Under the pieces are notes generated by a model. It was not told the origin of the DNA, ran no database searches, and worked only from the letters and a program-made list of their open reading frames with translations. Shown piece by piece: positions 1-9,067 of a stretch of DNA of 64,000 nucleotides (within the stretch, counting starts at the first letter, position 1; each line of letters starts with the position of its first letter). The DNA is taken from NCBI GenBank assembly GCA_951813605.1, contig OX638379.1, positions 4,724,062 through 4,788,061 on the forward strand, read 5' to 3'. Both the position numbers and the translations under genes were made by a program. This DNA comes from an uncultured Bryobacterales bacterium. Its GTDB lineage: Bacteria; Acidobacteriota; Terriglobia; Bryobacterales; UBA6623.

Positions 1-938
1 CTGTCGCGCCCCTTAAGAATTCGACCCACGAGCGCTCTTCTCCCGGGGCGTCGAAACTCGTCCGCCAAAACGCAAGAAACGCCTCCCGGTTCTCGATCCT
101 GCCCGCCTGCAGATATGCCAGCAGTCGCTCCGCGTCAGCGCCGTCCGTCAGATGGTGGGAGCGAAGCAGACCCTCGGTCGCGTCACAGTCGCTCACGGCC
201 CCGAGGCTTCGTTGGATTCGTCGCAGCCGTCGCAGCCGCTTCCGCATTCCGGGGCCGTAGCATTCGCGGAAGAGTTCCAAGCAGTAGCGTAATCGCTTTC
301 CCTCAAGGCGCAGACGGTGGAGTTCGGCGGGGCCCGGATCGCTGGCGCACATTTGCCGACCCATTGCGAAAAACTCTGCAACGAGCCGGGGAAGCACGCG
401 CCGAGCGTTCGATGCTGGGGAGTCGGTCCCTATCCAGTCCGGGAAATTCGGAAATTGGCTCATTCGCGCAAGCTCCCGGCGAGACCCCCGGCGACGTTCC
501 CGTAGATCAGCTTCCCAGTCCTGCTGACCAGTTGACGGCGAAATTTCGGAACCGCCTGCGACCGATCTGATGGCGCAGCGCAGCCTCGGCTTCCGCGCGC
601 TGTCGCTCGAGCGCGCGTACCACGGGCGACTGCGGATTCAGGCCAGCGTCCGCGGCAAGCTCGAGGGCGATATCCCGGTCTCTGACGGAGCGGCCCGCGG
701 CTAGGATCGACTTGACGCGCTTCCGCAATGTCCGCACGTCGGCAGCTTGCAGCGTGCCGCGGAAGCAGTCGATCGTGGAAAGCAGGCGCCGGGCCGCTAC
801 TCGCAGGTCGTGAACCGCGTCCGGACTCCGATCTTCGCGCGCCCGGTCCAATTCCTGCGCCAGTCGTTCGACACGGCCGGCGGCCAATTGCTCGGCAAAT
901 GTGACCAACTCGCTCTTGGCGGGAGTCATGGGACTCAA
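1..938 (-). pseudogene. CHAD-domain protein, frameshifted and cut by the window edge
   Basis: CHAD domains are all-helical, bind polyphosphate through conserved His/Arg/Lys and often accompany CYTH phosphatases. The first 143 codons (938 down to a stop at 507) give the N-terminal half, with the HDLRVAARRL motif near residue 43. The second half continues in the next frame from about 545 to position 2, open to the edge, and contains RLRLEGKRLRY and an Arg/Leu-rich helix typical of the second CHAD repeat. No single frame covers both halves, so a one-base shift lies near 515-550. It could be a real disruption or a sequencing error; the second half shows no further stop, which favours a recent event or an error. 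The gene after it on this strand is outside the window. Confidence 0.75.
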
Positions 939-1012
939 GTGGGCCAGTGGCGATTCAAGCGAATTCCAACTTCTAGGAACAGCGCAAGGGCAGGTCTAGC
1001 GAACCTGGCACG

Positions 1013-1252
1013 CTAAATCGAAACGCCCACGATGCGCGCAAGTTCCGGGATGCTTGGATTGCCGTAGTACACGCCGTTGATTTCGAATGTCGGCACGCTT
1101 CGCTTGCCGCCGTTTTGCTCCATGACAATCTGCACCGCGCTCTCGTCCCGCTCGATATCGATCTCGTCGAACGGAACCTCGTTCTCCCGAAGGAACCGCT
1201 TCGCCCTCCAGCAGTCGGAGCACCATTGCGTCGTATAGACCTGAATCTTCAT
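1013..1252 (-). CDS. glutaredoxin family protein
   Basis: This 79-residue protein has the glutaredoxin fold pattern: an N-terminal beta strand, then the active-site motif C11-S-D-C14, and a cis-proline motif SVP around residues 52-54, followed by GNP near 64-66. It would reduce protein disulfides or mixed disulfides in the cytoplasm, using glutathione or another low-molecular thiol. The CSDC centre differs from the classical CPYC or CGYC, so the electron donor cannot be named. Length matches small NrdH/mycoredoxin-like members. It lies 74 bases upstream of the CHAD gene on the same strand, and 44 bases separate it from the VWA operon above. Confidence 0.85.
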   Translation of the reverse strand: MKIQVYTTQWCSDCWRAKRFLRENEVPFDEIDIERDESAVQIVMEQNGGKRSVPTFEINGVYYGNPSIPELARIVGVSI

Positions 1253-1296
1253 CGCGGAATATTCAGAATAGCAGCCGTCCGGGTGGACCGGGCGGT

Positions 1297-3753
1297 TTAT
1301 GCCCAGCGTCCAAAGACTGGAAGCCAGCCCTTGCGGGCGACCAGCTCAACTAAGTTCAGCAATATCGCCACGGCCAAGAGCAACGGCCACAAATCCATCC
1401 AGCGCGGTACGGTCCGGCCATTTGTCGCAAAGATTTCTTCTGGAGCGGGATTGGCGCGGCCACCTGTCGCCGCCGCAATCGACAGCAGCAGTTCCTCGTC
1501 CGACCCATAGCGCTGGAGTTCGGAATTCTCCCGATAGTGAGCGGATTCCGGGAAGGCGCGCGATCGCTCGGCCGGGCGCATGCGAAATAGCCCGTGCAGC
1601 CCGCCGGCAGGGAACCGGGCTTCGAATCCTCCACCGACAGCCTTGGGAGTCGAGACATGCCGGTAGCCATCGGGGCCGAGAGCGTAGATCTCGGGCAAGG
1701 CGGTCGGGGCGGGCTCCGCTTGGCTGCGATACCGCACGACGATCTCGTCACTTGCCGCATCGTATTCGGTCTCGGTGTCAGTCGGGGCGGCGCGCGGCAA
1801 GATGTCGCGCAGTGCATTCGACCAAAAGGTGTCAAACCCGTCCCACGCCACCCAGTTTGTCGACCAGCGATCCTTGGCGTCGGACGCAAAGACCGCGGAG
1901 CGGCCCAAGCCGTACTGCCAGCGCAGGAAAAGGGGGTCTTCGTCGGTCGCTTGCAGGATCGTTTCGGCAGCCGGCTTGGCCTCGAATTTCACCCATCCCA
2001 GCAACGGACCCGGTTCGGAAAAATCCAGGCCATCGAGGACTTCGTAGTCTCGCTCGGCGAAGGGCACGAACTCCCTCTCGGTCACGGACGTGCCTGTGTG
2101 CTCCATGACGTCTTTCAGCACGATCTGCTCAAGCGACGAGATGTCAAGCAGGAAGTACGACTGGCCGTCGGCGCTCCGGGCGACGCGCTCCAGATAGGAG
2201 CGGTTGACGTCCTGCCCCAGCCCGATCGTCGAGATCGTGACTTCGTTCGCAGCAGCCTCCCGCGCCAGCGCGATGCTGTCCCCTTCCTCCGAAATCCCGT
2301 CGGTGAGCAGCAGGACGTGCTTGTACACGGCATCCTGGGGCTTGATCGCCCGATAGGCTTCGCCAAGCGCAGGCGCGATCTGGGTGCCCCCGTCCGCCAC
2401 GATGCCGCTGATCAAGCGCTTCGTGTCGTCCGGGAACTCGTTGCGGTGCAGCGGGGCTGCCCATTCGAACGAATTGTCGAAAGCCAAGACCCCGACGTTG
2501 TCAAAAGCGCGCAGGTTGTCCACGACGCCCAAAGCCGACTGGCGGGCTAGTTGCATCTTCTTGCCCTCCATGGACGAGGACTTGTCAACGACCAGCACGA
2601 CCGCTGTGCCCTCGGGCGTGCGAGGCGGGGCGAGCTTCGCTGGCAGCATCGCCTGCAGTGCGTCCTCTCCGTCTTCTTCGCGCTCGCGGTAGAGGTTTCT
2701 TTCGCCGGCGATCAGCAGGAAACCGCCGCCTTCGCGCACGAAGTCGGCCAGCAGCTCCTTGACGGCCTCCGGCCAAGCGTCGAAATCCTCGTTCGAACAA
2801 AGGACAAGATCGTAGTGGTCTTCTCCGCCGTCCAGCAGCACCTCGGGCTTGGAAGCGCTTTGAAGGTCGAAGCCCGCTGCCTCCACGACCTCGGCAAGAG
2901 GCGCGTTCTGCTCGAGAGAGTCCGTGGAGATGAGCAGCGCCTGCGGCTCTCGAATCGAGACCGATCCGGCGAACCGCAGTTCACCGCTAGAACCGGCCCG
3001 CAAGAGGCCTTCGACGAGTGTCGCGCCGGGGGACTCGATCCGAGCCCTCGCCGTAACCGTGCTTCGGCCTGCAGGCAAATGCACCAGCTCGCCGCCGATC
3101 GAGCGGCCCTCGGCCCGCAAGTCGAGCCGCGCCTGCAAGGCTTCGGGACTGTCCACCTCGAACTCGATCGGGAATCGCTCGCCGACAAACGCCTGGCGCG
3201 GGACTCGGAGGCCTGCGAGGCGGAGACGCGGCTCGGGTCTGCCCGCAAGCGTCACTGTGTCGATCGCCACGTCCCGGCTCCAAGCTTGGTAGACAGCACG
3301 CTCGACGGCCCCCTCGTTGGCCAGGCCGTCGCTCAGCACGACAACGCGTGGGATGCGATCGGCGGGAAGCGCGCTCAAGGCATCGCGGATCGCGGCTTCT
3401 AGGTTCGTGGACCGGCTCGCCTCCGGCTCCCGCAGCTCGCGGAGAGGGAACGCACCGAATTCCATTTCACGGAGCGTATGACCGGCCCCGGCGGCGCGTG
3501 CGCGCTCAAGAAAGGCTTTCTGCTGCCCGCGCTGATCTCCGGGAATGCTCTCCGAAGCATCGCTCAGGACAGCCACCGCAGTGTAGGTTTCCCTGATGTG
3601 CCACTGCGGGCGCGTGAGCGCCAAGCATACTGCCGCCACGGCCAATGCCTTCAGCAACAGGCCCAAGCGCCTTGGACTGTGTCGCCACTCCCAAGCCAAC
3701 CATGCCAGCAAGGGGAGCAGCAGCAGTGCCGGCCACTCTGACTGCAGAGTCAC
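1297..3753 (-). CDS. membrane protein with two VWA regions and a GATase-like domain
   Basis: The protein has 818 residues. I start it at GTG 3753, which overlaps the stop of the preceding gene as GTGA; the open frame extends further up but reads antisense-like Arg/Pro-rich sequence there. Two N-terminal helices (about 7-22 and 32-48) are followed by a first VWA-like region (VLSDASES near 62), a class I glutamine-amidotransferase-like region (about 270-360) and a second VWA domain with a good MIDAS motif D390-K-S-S-S. A C-terminal helix lies near the end (WPLLLAVAILLNLVEL). This is the usual third protein of BatA-type aerotolerance operons in Acidobacteria and Planctomycetes. Its role is unknown; VWA domains in such loci are thought to work with MoxR chaperones. 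Confidence 0.85.
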   Translation of the reverse strand: MTLQSEWPALLLLPLLAWLAWEWRHSPRRLGLLLKALAVAAVCLALTRPQWHIRETYTAVAVLSDASESIPGDQRGQQKAFLERARAAGAGHTLREMEFGAFPLRELREPEASRSTNLEAAIRDALSALPADRIPRVVVLSDGLANEGAVERAVYQAWSRDVAIDTVTLAGRPEPRLRLAGLRVPRQAFVGERFPIEFEVDSPEALQARLDLRAEGRSIGGELVHLPAGRSTVTARARIESPGATLVEGLLRAGSSGELRFAGSVSIREPQALLISTDSLEQNAPLAEVVEAAGFDLQSASKPEVLLDGGEDHYDLVLCSNEDFDAWPEAVKELLADFVREGGGFLLIAGERNLYREREEDGEDALQAMLPAKLAPPRTPEGTAVVLVVDKSSSMEGKKMQLARQSALGVVDNLRAFDNVGVLAFDNSFEWAAPLHRNEFPDDTKRLISGIVADGGTQIAPALGEAYRAIKPQDAVYKHVLLLTDGISEEGDSIALAREAAANEVTISTIGLGQDVNRSYLERVARSADGQSYFLLDISSLEQIVLKDVMEHTGTSVTEREFVPFAERDYEVLDGLDFSEPGPLLGWVKFEAKPAAETILQATDEDPLFLRWQYGLGRSAVFASDAKDRWSTNWVAWDGFDTFWSNALRDILPRAAPTDTETEYDAASDEIVVRYRSQAEPAPTALPEIYALGPDGYRHVSTPKAVGGGFEARFPAGGLHGLFRMRPAERSRAFPESAHYRENSELQRYGSDEELLLSIAAATGGRANPAPEEIFATNGRTVPRWMDLWPLLLAVAILLNLVELVARKGWLPVFGRWA

Positions 3754-5669
3754 CGCGACGCCTCCCCCGCTCCGACATCCGATAGAGAGAACCCCTCCGA
3801 GGCAAGGCGGCGTCCCCGCCCGAACCGAATCCAGTCGTAGAGGAGGATCGCCGCGGCCAGCGACGCCAGCCATGGCCACGGCAGCCAAGGCTCGCCGCCG
3901 CTCGCGCTGGGAGCTGGCAAGCCCCGCGCCACATCCTCGGGAGGGTTCCACGACAGCGTCGAAATCTGGGGCTGGCTCAGGAAAAGTGTGACATCCCTGT
4001 CCGCGGTCGTCACGCGGTAGGTTCCCCTTCGCCCGGCGTAGAACCTGAGGCTGCCCTCTGTCAGCACCCACGGCACCGAGGCACCGCTGCCAGCGCGCAC
4101 AGAGATCTGCTTGCGAGCTGAGTTGGGAGCCGCGATCTCCACCGCGCCTGGGGCACGCGCTTCCACGGACTCCGAACGAAACGCGCCCGAGTCGAGCCAA
4201 GAAACCGCGTTCGCGAACAGCAGCGGCGCGGCCAGCTGTCCCCGCACCGACTCGCCAGCTAGATCGAATCCGAACGCCACCAGCTTGCGGTCGCCGCTGG
4301 TGCGGGCGAGCACAACCGGCCCCCTGGAGGTGGCCGCTATGATCTCGTCGCCGTCCCGGACTTCGAACACTCGAGCCCTGCGAGGCATCAAGTCCCGGTC
4401 CCGGACGCCGCGGGCGAGCGGATGGGAAGCCGACCATTCATCAATGGGCAGATCGCGAACCGAGCCGGCGGCGGCGATTGGGGAAGCAGTGCCGGGCGGC
4501 GCGAGGTATATCGCGCGCCGCGAGTCTCCGGGCTCGCCGCCACTCGCCCACACGTGGATCGCGTCGTCAGCCAACTCGTCCCGGGAGTCGACGAAGCTCG
4601 GATCGACGTGGGCGCCGGAAGCCAGCAGGGGCTCGAACGCTTGCTCCGAGCCGCCTATCACCTGCAGGCGAGTGCGGCGCAATCTCGGAATCTCGATGGC
4701 TGCCTCGTTGTTCCCTTCGAAAGCGTCGACCTCCGCCGAGCGGGCCACCAGCCGCCCGGGACGCTTGGTGCGCAAAGTGAACCGCAGTTCGGAGTCTTGC
4801 CCCGCCGAAACCGCCAACTCGCGATGCCCCAGCAACTCTTCGTCGAAGAAAAAATCAACGCGGAATCTCGAATCGTCGCCGCCGTAATTGCGAGCGACCA
4901 AGGCGACATCCCACTTTCCCGGCTCGGCGGTGTCGGCGATCGCCCGGAACGCGAGCAATCCCAGAGAGTCGCTGGGCGCGCTTGTCTCGAGGTACCGAAC
5001 TTGAGGCGAATTGCCGGAGCGAACCGGCTGGCCCGAAAAACGGCCTGGGCCGATGTAGACGACTTCGCTTGTGCCGGATCTGTCCGGCAGCCGCTCGCCG
5101 CCGGCATCCAGCGCCAAACGAAGCGTGCCGGCGGCCAACTCAAACGCGGCCCCCAAGTCAAGGGCCGTCCAGCCTGGCTCGGCGGACAGAATCGCTTCGC
5201 GCAGGCGTTGGCGGTCGAGCGTGAACGGCACCTGGACAGACGGTGCCCCGTCGGCTTCGATCAGCAGCACCCGATCCGCGCTCGGAATGGAATCGAGGTA
5301 CGCCAAGGCCAGGGCCTTGGCCTCCGCGATCAGTGGGCTGCCACTACCGCCCGCTAGGGCCGCCGCGGCAGACGTGTCCAGCAGGACTACTCGCTGCCGC
5401 GCAGCGGCTCCCGCCACGTCAGGCCGCGGGTCGGCGATGGCAAGGAGCAGCAGCGAGAGCGCGACCAGTTGCAACAGCAACGACAGCGGATGCTGGATCC
5501 GCTTGTGACGCTGCCTCACCGCCGGGGCTGGACGCTTGGGCCAGAAGCGCAATGTCGATACAAGCACCCGCCGGCGCGACCGGTCGTAAAAATACAGGGC
5601 AACGAGCAGGCCAGCGAGCGGGAGGAAGACACCCAGCAGCTGCCCGAGAGCGAGATTGAGCAAGCCCAT
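3750..5669 (-). CDS. BatA-like membrane protein with degenerate VWA domain
   Basis: The 639-residue protein begins with a membrane helix (LLGVFLPLAGLLVALYFY) and the basic loop and second helix (PLSLLLQLVALSLLLLAIADP) that define the aerotolerance-regulator N-terminal domain. A VWA-like domain follows, but the metal site reads VVLLDTSAAAALAG: the DxSxS pattern is broken, so metal binding is doubtful. The middle is beta-rich, and a final helix near 605-622 (PWPWLASLAAAILLYDW) anchors the C-terminus. It follows the DUF58 gene by 3 bases and overlaps the next gene by 4 (GTGA), so the three genes form one operon. It would act in the cytoplasmic membrane; its function is inferred only from the family. 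Confidence 0.85.
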   Translation of the reverse strand: MGLLNLALGQLLGVFLPLAGLLVALYFYDRSRRRVLVSTLRFWPKRPAPAVRQRHKRIQHPLSLLLQLVALSLLLLAIADPRPDVAGAAARQRVVLLDTSAAAALAGGSGSPLIAEAKALALAYLDSIPSADRVLLIEADGAPSVQVPFTLDRQRLREAILSAEPGWTALDLGAAFELAAGTLRLALDAGGERLPDRSGTSEVVYIGPGRFSGQPVRSGNSPQVRYLETSAPSDSLGLLAFRAIADTAEPGKWDVALVARNYGGDDSRFRVDFFFDEELLGHRELAVSAGQDSELRFTLRTKRPGRLVARSAEVDAFEGNNEAAIEIPRLRRTRLQVIGGSEQAFEPLLASGAHVDPSFVDSRDELADDAIHVWASGGEPGDSRRAIYLAPPGTASPIAAAGSVRDLPIDEWSASHPLARGVRDRDLMPRRARVFEVRDGDEIIAATSRGPVVLARTSGDRKLVAFGFDLAGESVRGQLAAPLLFANAVSWLDSGAFRSESVEARAPGAVEIAAPNSARKQISVRAGSGASVPWVLTEGSLRFYAGRRGTYRVTTADRDVTLFLSQPQISTLSWNPPEDVARGLPAPSASGGEPWLPWPWLASLAAAILLYDWIRFGRGRRLASEGFSLSDVGAGEASR

Positions 5670-5672
5670 GCT

Positions 5673-6599
5673 CTAGGCCCGCCCGAATTCCATCGCCCGC
5701 CCGGCATTGATGCGAGCCTCCGCCAATTGCCGGAACAGCGCCTGCTCTAGCGGCAAGGCGGTGGAAAGGTGGAGATACTTGGCCCGGGAGCGCGCGGCAC
5801 GCCGTTCGAGCGACGCGCAAAACTGATCGTAGGCGTCGCGGTACTCGCCGGCAGAATCGTCGTCCAGGGTAATCCGGATCACCGCGTCCGACTCCGCCTC
5901 GCGAAGCTCCAGCTCCCCCCTCCATGGCGGCTCCCGATCCGCGGGGCCAGCAAGATGCAGGAGGTGGACTTCGTGGCCTTCGTCGGCAAGGTGGTCCATG
6001 GGCAATTCGTCCCCGCCGTGAGCGAGGAAGTCGCTCAGCACGAATGTCAGGCCCGGCACGCGATACTTCATGAGATAGTCCCGAACCGGCCGCTGAAAGG
6101 CCGTGCCGCCACCGGTCTCGAGGCCGGAAAGGTACTTGGCCGCCTGCGCGTATCGAAGCCTGCCGCCGTGAGCGCGGAACGATTCGGCGAGAGTATCAGA
6201 GAACGGCTGCAGGACAATCGTCTCGAGACGCACCAAGCCCACGTAGCAGAGCGCGGCGGCCAATCGGCAAGCATAGGAGAACTTCGCGGTGGCCGGCCCT
6301 TCGCCGCCGCACGCCATCGATTCGCTGGTGTCTATCAGGATGCGCACGGGAATCCGGGGCTCGGACCGGAAGAGCTTGAGGAAGAGCCGCTCCAAGCGCA
6401 TGTAGGCGCGCCAGTTCACGGCGCGCATGTCGTCGCCCTGCTGGAAATGGCGGTGGTCCAGAAACTCGTGGCCGACTCCCGCGTAACGCGAGACGATGTC
6501 TCCCCCAATCCGGCCCTGGAACGACTGGCGCCAGCGGATCGTGAGACGCTCGAGACGCTCGAGCGTCTCCTTGCTCAGGAGTTGCGCGGGAGCGCGCAT
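5673..6599 (-). CDS. DUF58 domain protein, VWA-like
   Basis: The 308-residue soluble protein carries the DUF58 signature HFQQGDDMRAVNWRAYMR (about 51-68) and a VWA MIDAS motif D90-T-S-E-S. DUF58 proteins are encoded with MoxR AAA ATPases and VWA proteins and are believed to be MoxR clients or adaptors. It is the first gene of the three-gene operon with the BatA-like and VWA/GATase-like genes. No moxR gene lies upstream: the next gene, metF, is divergent and begins 77 bases away. The start at 6599 is the only ATG that keeps the N-terminal helix. Identity is well supported; cellular role is not known. Confidence 0.9.
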   Translation of the reverse strand: MRAPAQLLSKETLERLERLTIRWRQSFQGRIGGDIVSRYAGVGHEFLDHRHFQQGDDMRAVNWRAYMRLERLFLKLFRSEPRIPVRILIDTSESMACGGEGPATAKFSYACRLAAALCYVGLVRLETIVLQPFSDTLAESFRAHGGRLRYAQAAKYLSGLETGGGTAFQRPVRDYLMKYRVPGLTFVLSDFLAHGGDELPMDHLADEGHEVHLLHLAGPADREPPWRGELELREAESDAVIRITLDDDSAGEYRDAYDQFCASLERRAARSRAKYLHLSTALPLEQALFRQLAEARINAGRAMEFGRA

Positions 6600-6676
6600 G
6601 GCTTCAGCGTACCAATCGCCCCGAACCGCCCGGAATGCCGCTACGGTGCTCCGTGATAGCCTGAGTACTCGCGGCG

Positions 6677-7552
6677 ATGAGAATCAGCCAGATGCTAGCG
6701 GCTGGGTCGCCGAGCGTTTCGTTCGAGTTCTTCCCCCCCAAGAACGACATCGGGTTTACCCGACTCTTCGACACAATCGAGGCATTGCGTCCCTTGGGCC
6801 CTAGCTACGTCTCGGTCACCTACGGCGCAGGCGGCACCACGCGCCGCAAGACCGTCGAGCTGGTCCAGCGCATCAAACACGAAATCGGCATCGAGTCAAT
6901 GGCCCACCTGACCTGCGTGGGCGCGAACCGTGCCGAGATTTCCTCGGTGCTTGACAAGCTCGAGGCGGGCGGCATGGAGAACGTCCTGCCGTTGCGCGGC
7001 GACCCGCCACGAGGATCGAGCCGCTTCGAACCGGTTCCGGGCGGTTTTCGCTATGCCAGCGAACTCGTGACGTTCATCCACAAAAACTACGATTTCTGCC
7101 TGGGCGGGGCCTGCTATCCCGAGACGCATCCCGAGGCGCCCAGCCCAGAAGTCGACCTTGCCAACCTCAAGCGCAAGGTCGACGCCGGAGCGGAATTCCT
7201 GATCACGCAGCTTTTCTTCGACAACCGCGATTTCCTGCGCTTTCGCGAGAAGGCAGTCGCGAGAGGAATCGACGTGCCCATACTGGCGGGCATCATGCCA
7301 ATCCGCAGCCTCAAGCAGATCCAGCGATTCGCAAAGATGTGCGGGGCGAGAATTCCCCTGGAGTTGCTTCGGCGGATGCAAGCGGTGCAGGGCGACCCGG
7401 CGGCGATCCGGGCGATTGGAACCGAGCACGCCACGCTCCAGTGCCGCGAGCTCCTGGAGGAGCGCGTCGCCGGCCTGCATTTCTACACGCTGAACCATTC
7501 CACGGCGACGCAAGCGGTCTTCAGGGACATTCGCGGACTGCTACGAGGCTGA
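6677..7552 (+). CDS. metF: methylenetetrahydrofolate reductase
   Basis: MetF reduces 5,10-methylene-THF to 5-methyl-THF with FAD and NAD(P)H, supplying methyl groups for methionine synthesis in the cytoplasm. The 291-residue protein has the family start SFEFFPPK, with the catalytic Glu at residue 17, the YGAGGTTR loop, the LRGDPP loop near 95-100, and QLFFDN in the substrate-binding strand. Length is normal for bacterial MetF. It is divergent from the DUF58 operon and convergent with the M16 pair, 18 bases from the latter, so it appears monocistronic. No upstream S-box or cobalamin riboswitch could be seen in the short leader. Confidence 0.95.
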   Translation: MRISQMLAAGSPSVSFEFFPPKNDIGFTRLFDTIEALRPLGPSYVSVTYGAGGTTRRKTVELVQRIKHEIGIESMAHLTCVGANRAEISSVLDKLEAGGMENVLPLRGDPPRGSSRFEPVPGGFRYASELVTFIHKNYDFCLGGACYPETHPEAPSPEVDLANLKRKVDAGAEFLITQLFFDNRDFLRFREKAVARGIDVPILAGIMPIRSLKQIQRFAKMCGARIPLELLRRMQAVQGDPAAIRAIGTEHATLQCRELLEERVAGLHFYTLNHSTATQAVFRDIRGLLRG

Positions 7553-7570
7553 GGGCCGCGGGGCGGCGGC

Positions 7571-9067
7571 TCAGGCCTCCGGATACTCCATGGTCAAAGG
7601 GTCCGGCAAGGGAATCGAGCGGACTCCCGCGTCGCCAGCCAAGGATTCGAAGCTGTACCCCGGCTGATCGGGGTTCCCGCGGAGCATGGCTTCCGTGTCG
7701 CCGACCGCCAGCACCACCAGCCGGTCCGGGTGCAGGTGGTCCTGGGCCGCGTCGAGCACGTCCTCGGCGCTGACATCCAAGATTCGCTGGCGGTACATCT
7801 TCCAGTAGTCCGTTTCCCGCCCGGTGAACTCGTCGTTCGCAAACGTGCCGGCGACCTGGCCCGCGGTGGCAAAGAAGCGCGGGAAGATCTCGACCTGGTA
7901 GTTCTTGGCCGTGCCCAGCTCCTGGGCAGTGACCTTCTCGTTCTGCATGCGCTCGATCTCCTCGACCACGATCGCGGCGGCCTGCGCGCAAGTGGCGTTG
8001 CGGGATTGGAAGCCCGCCCGGAACACGCCCGGGTAGTAAGTGCCGGGCTGGTACTGGGAGTATGCGCTGTAGGCCAGGCCCTCGTCCGAGCGGACACGCA
8101 GCATGATGCGCGACGTGAACCCGCCGCCACCCAGAACCGAGTTCATGATGCGCACTTTGAACGCATCGGGGTGGGAGCGCTCGATGCCGATGTGGCCGAG
8201 CGTGACGTGGGACTGGTTCACGTCCCGACTGGTCTTGTCCACCATGTACAAGCCCGGCTCCGGCCGGTGCGAGGGCGCCGGGATATCGCCTGCCTCGACG
8301 GTTTCGGACGGCCAGCCGCCTGCCAGCGCCTCGTTCAAGCGCCGCAGCATGTCCCTGGTTTCGAAGTCGCCGGCGACGGAGAAAAACATTCGGCGGGGAT
8401 CGTAATGGCGGGCGTGGAAGCCCTGCATCCGCTCGCGCGTGATCGATTGAATGGAAGCCTGGGTGGACTGGACGGTGGTGAAGTGGTCGCCCCGCGTCAG
8501 GCGGCGGAACTCGCGGGACAGGATGCCGCCCAGCCGGTCATTGCGGCGGGCCAGGCCCTGCAGGCTCCGTGCCCGCGCGATCTCGAGGCGCTCGGAATCG
8601 AATCCGGGATTCTCGAGCATGTCGAAGAACATGCCGAGCGAAGCGTCGATATTCTGCGTGAGGCAGTTGACGGAGCCGCTCGCCGACGTGGCGCCGACGC
8701 TGGAGCCGATTTGCGTCGCAAGGAAGGCGGCGTCCTCGTCGAAATCCCGCGCGCTGCGCGTTGCCGTGCCGCCCGAACGGATCTGGCTGCCCGTGAATGA
8801 CGCCAGTCCGGCGCTCTCCTTGGGCAATTGGTACGAACCTGCGCGCAGGGTGAAGGAAACCGAAACCAGCGGCAGCTGGTGATCCTCGACCAAGTAGGCG
8901 ACCGAGCCGGAGTCCAGCTCGTGACGGTATTCGGCGGGATCGGGCGGGTCGTAAGTGAGCTTCGGGAAAACCAAGTCGCGGGGATGCTCCGGCAGCCCGT
9001 CCTGCCCTTGGGCAACCGCCGCCAGCGCGCCGCCAGCAGCCGCCTTGAACCATTCGCGCCGCCTCAT
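7571..9067 (-). CDS. M16 family peptidase-like protein lacking the zinc motif
   Basis: The 498-residue protein begins MRRREWFKAAAGG, a twin-arginine-like export signal, so it is probably periplasmic. The rest follows the M16 two-domain fold (for example YHARHYDPRRM-type and RLNEALAGGWP sequences), but where active members have HxxEH this protein reads AGLASFTGSQ. It therefore lacks the zinc ligands and should be the non-catalytic half of a heteromeric M16B enzyme. It follows the active M16 gene with a 4-base ATGA overlap, which fits co-translation and complex formation. Comparable active/inactive pairs are known among bacterial M16 proteases. Substrates cannot be inferred. Confidence 0.85.
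   Translation of the reverse strand: MRRREWFKAAAGGALAAVAQGQDGLPEHPRDLVFPKLTYDPPDPAEYRHELDSGSVAYLVEDHQLPLVSVSFTLRAGSYQLPKESAGLASFTGSQIRSGGTATRSARDFDEDAAFLATQIGSSVGATSASGSVNCLTQNIDASLGMFFDMLENPGFDSERLEIARARSLQGLARRNDRLGGILSREFRRLTRGDHFTTVQSTQASIQSITRERMQGFHARHYDPRRMFFSVAGDFETRDMLRRLNEALAGGWPSETVEAGDIPAPSHRPEPGLYMVDKTSRDVNQSHVTLGHIGIERSHPDAFKVRIMNSVLGGGGFTSRIMLRVRSDEGLAYSAYSQYQPGTYYPGVFRAGFQSRNATCAQAAAIVVEEIERMQNEKVTAQELGTAKNYQVEIFPRFFATAGQVAGTFANDEFTGRETDYWKMYRQRILDVSAEDVLDAAQDHLHPDRLVVLAVGDTEAMLRGNPDQPGYSFESLAGDAGVRSIPLPDPLTMEYPEA

Noticed and set aside
3754..4437. N-terminal extension of the VWA/GATase-like protein
   Set aside because: The extension is out-of-frame reading of the BatA-like gene; the GTGA overlap gives the better start.
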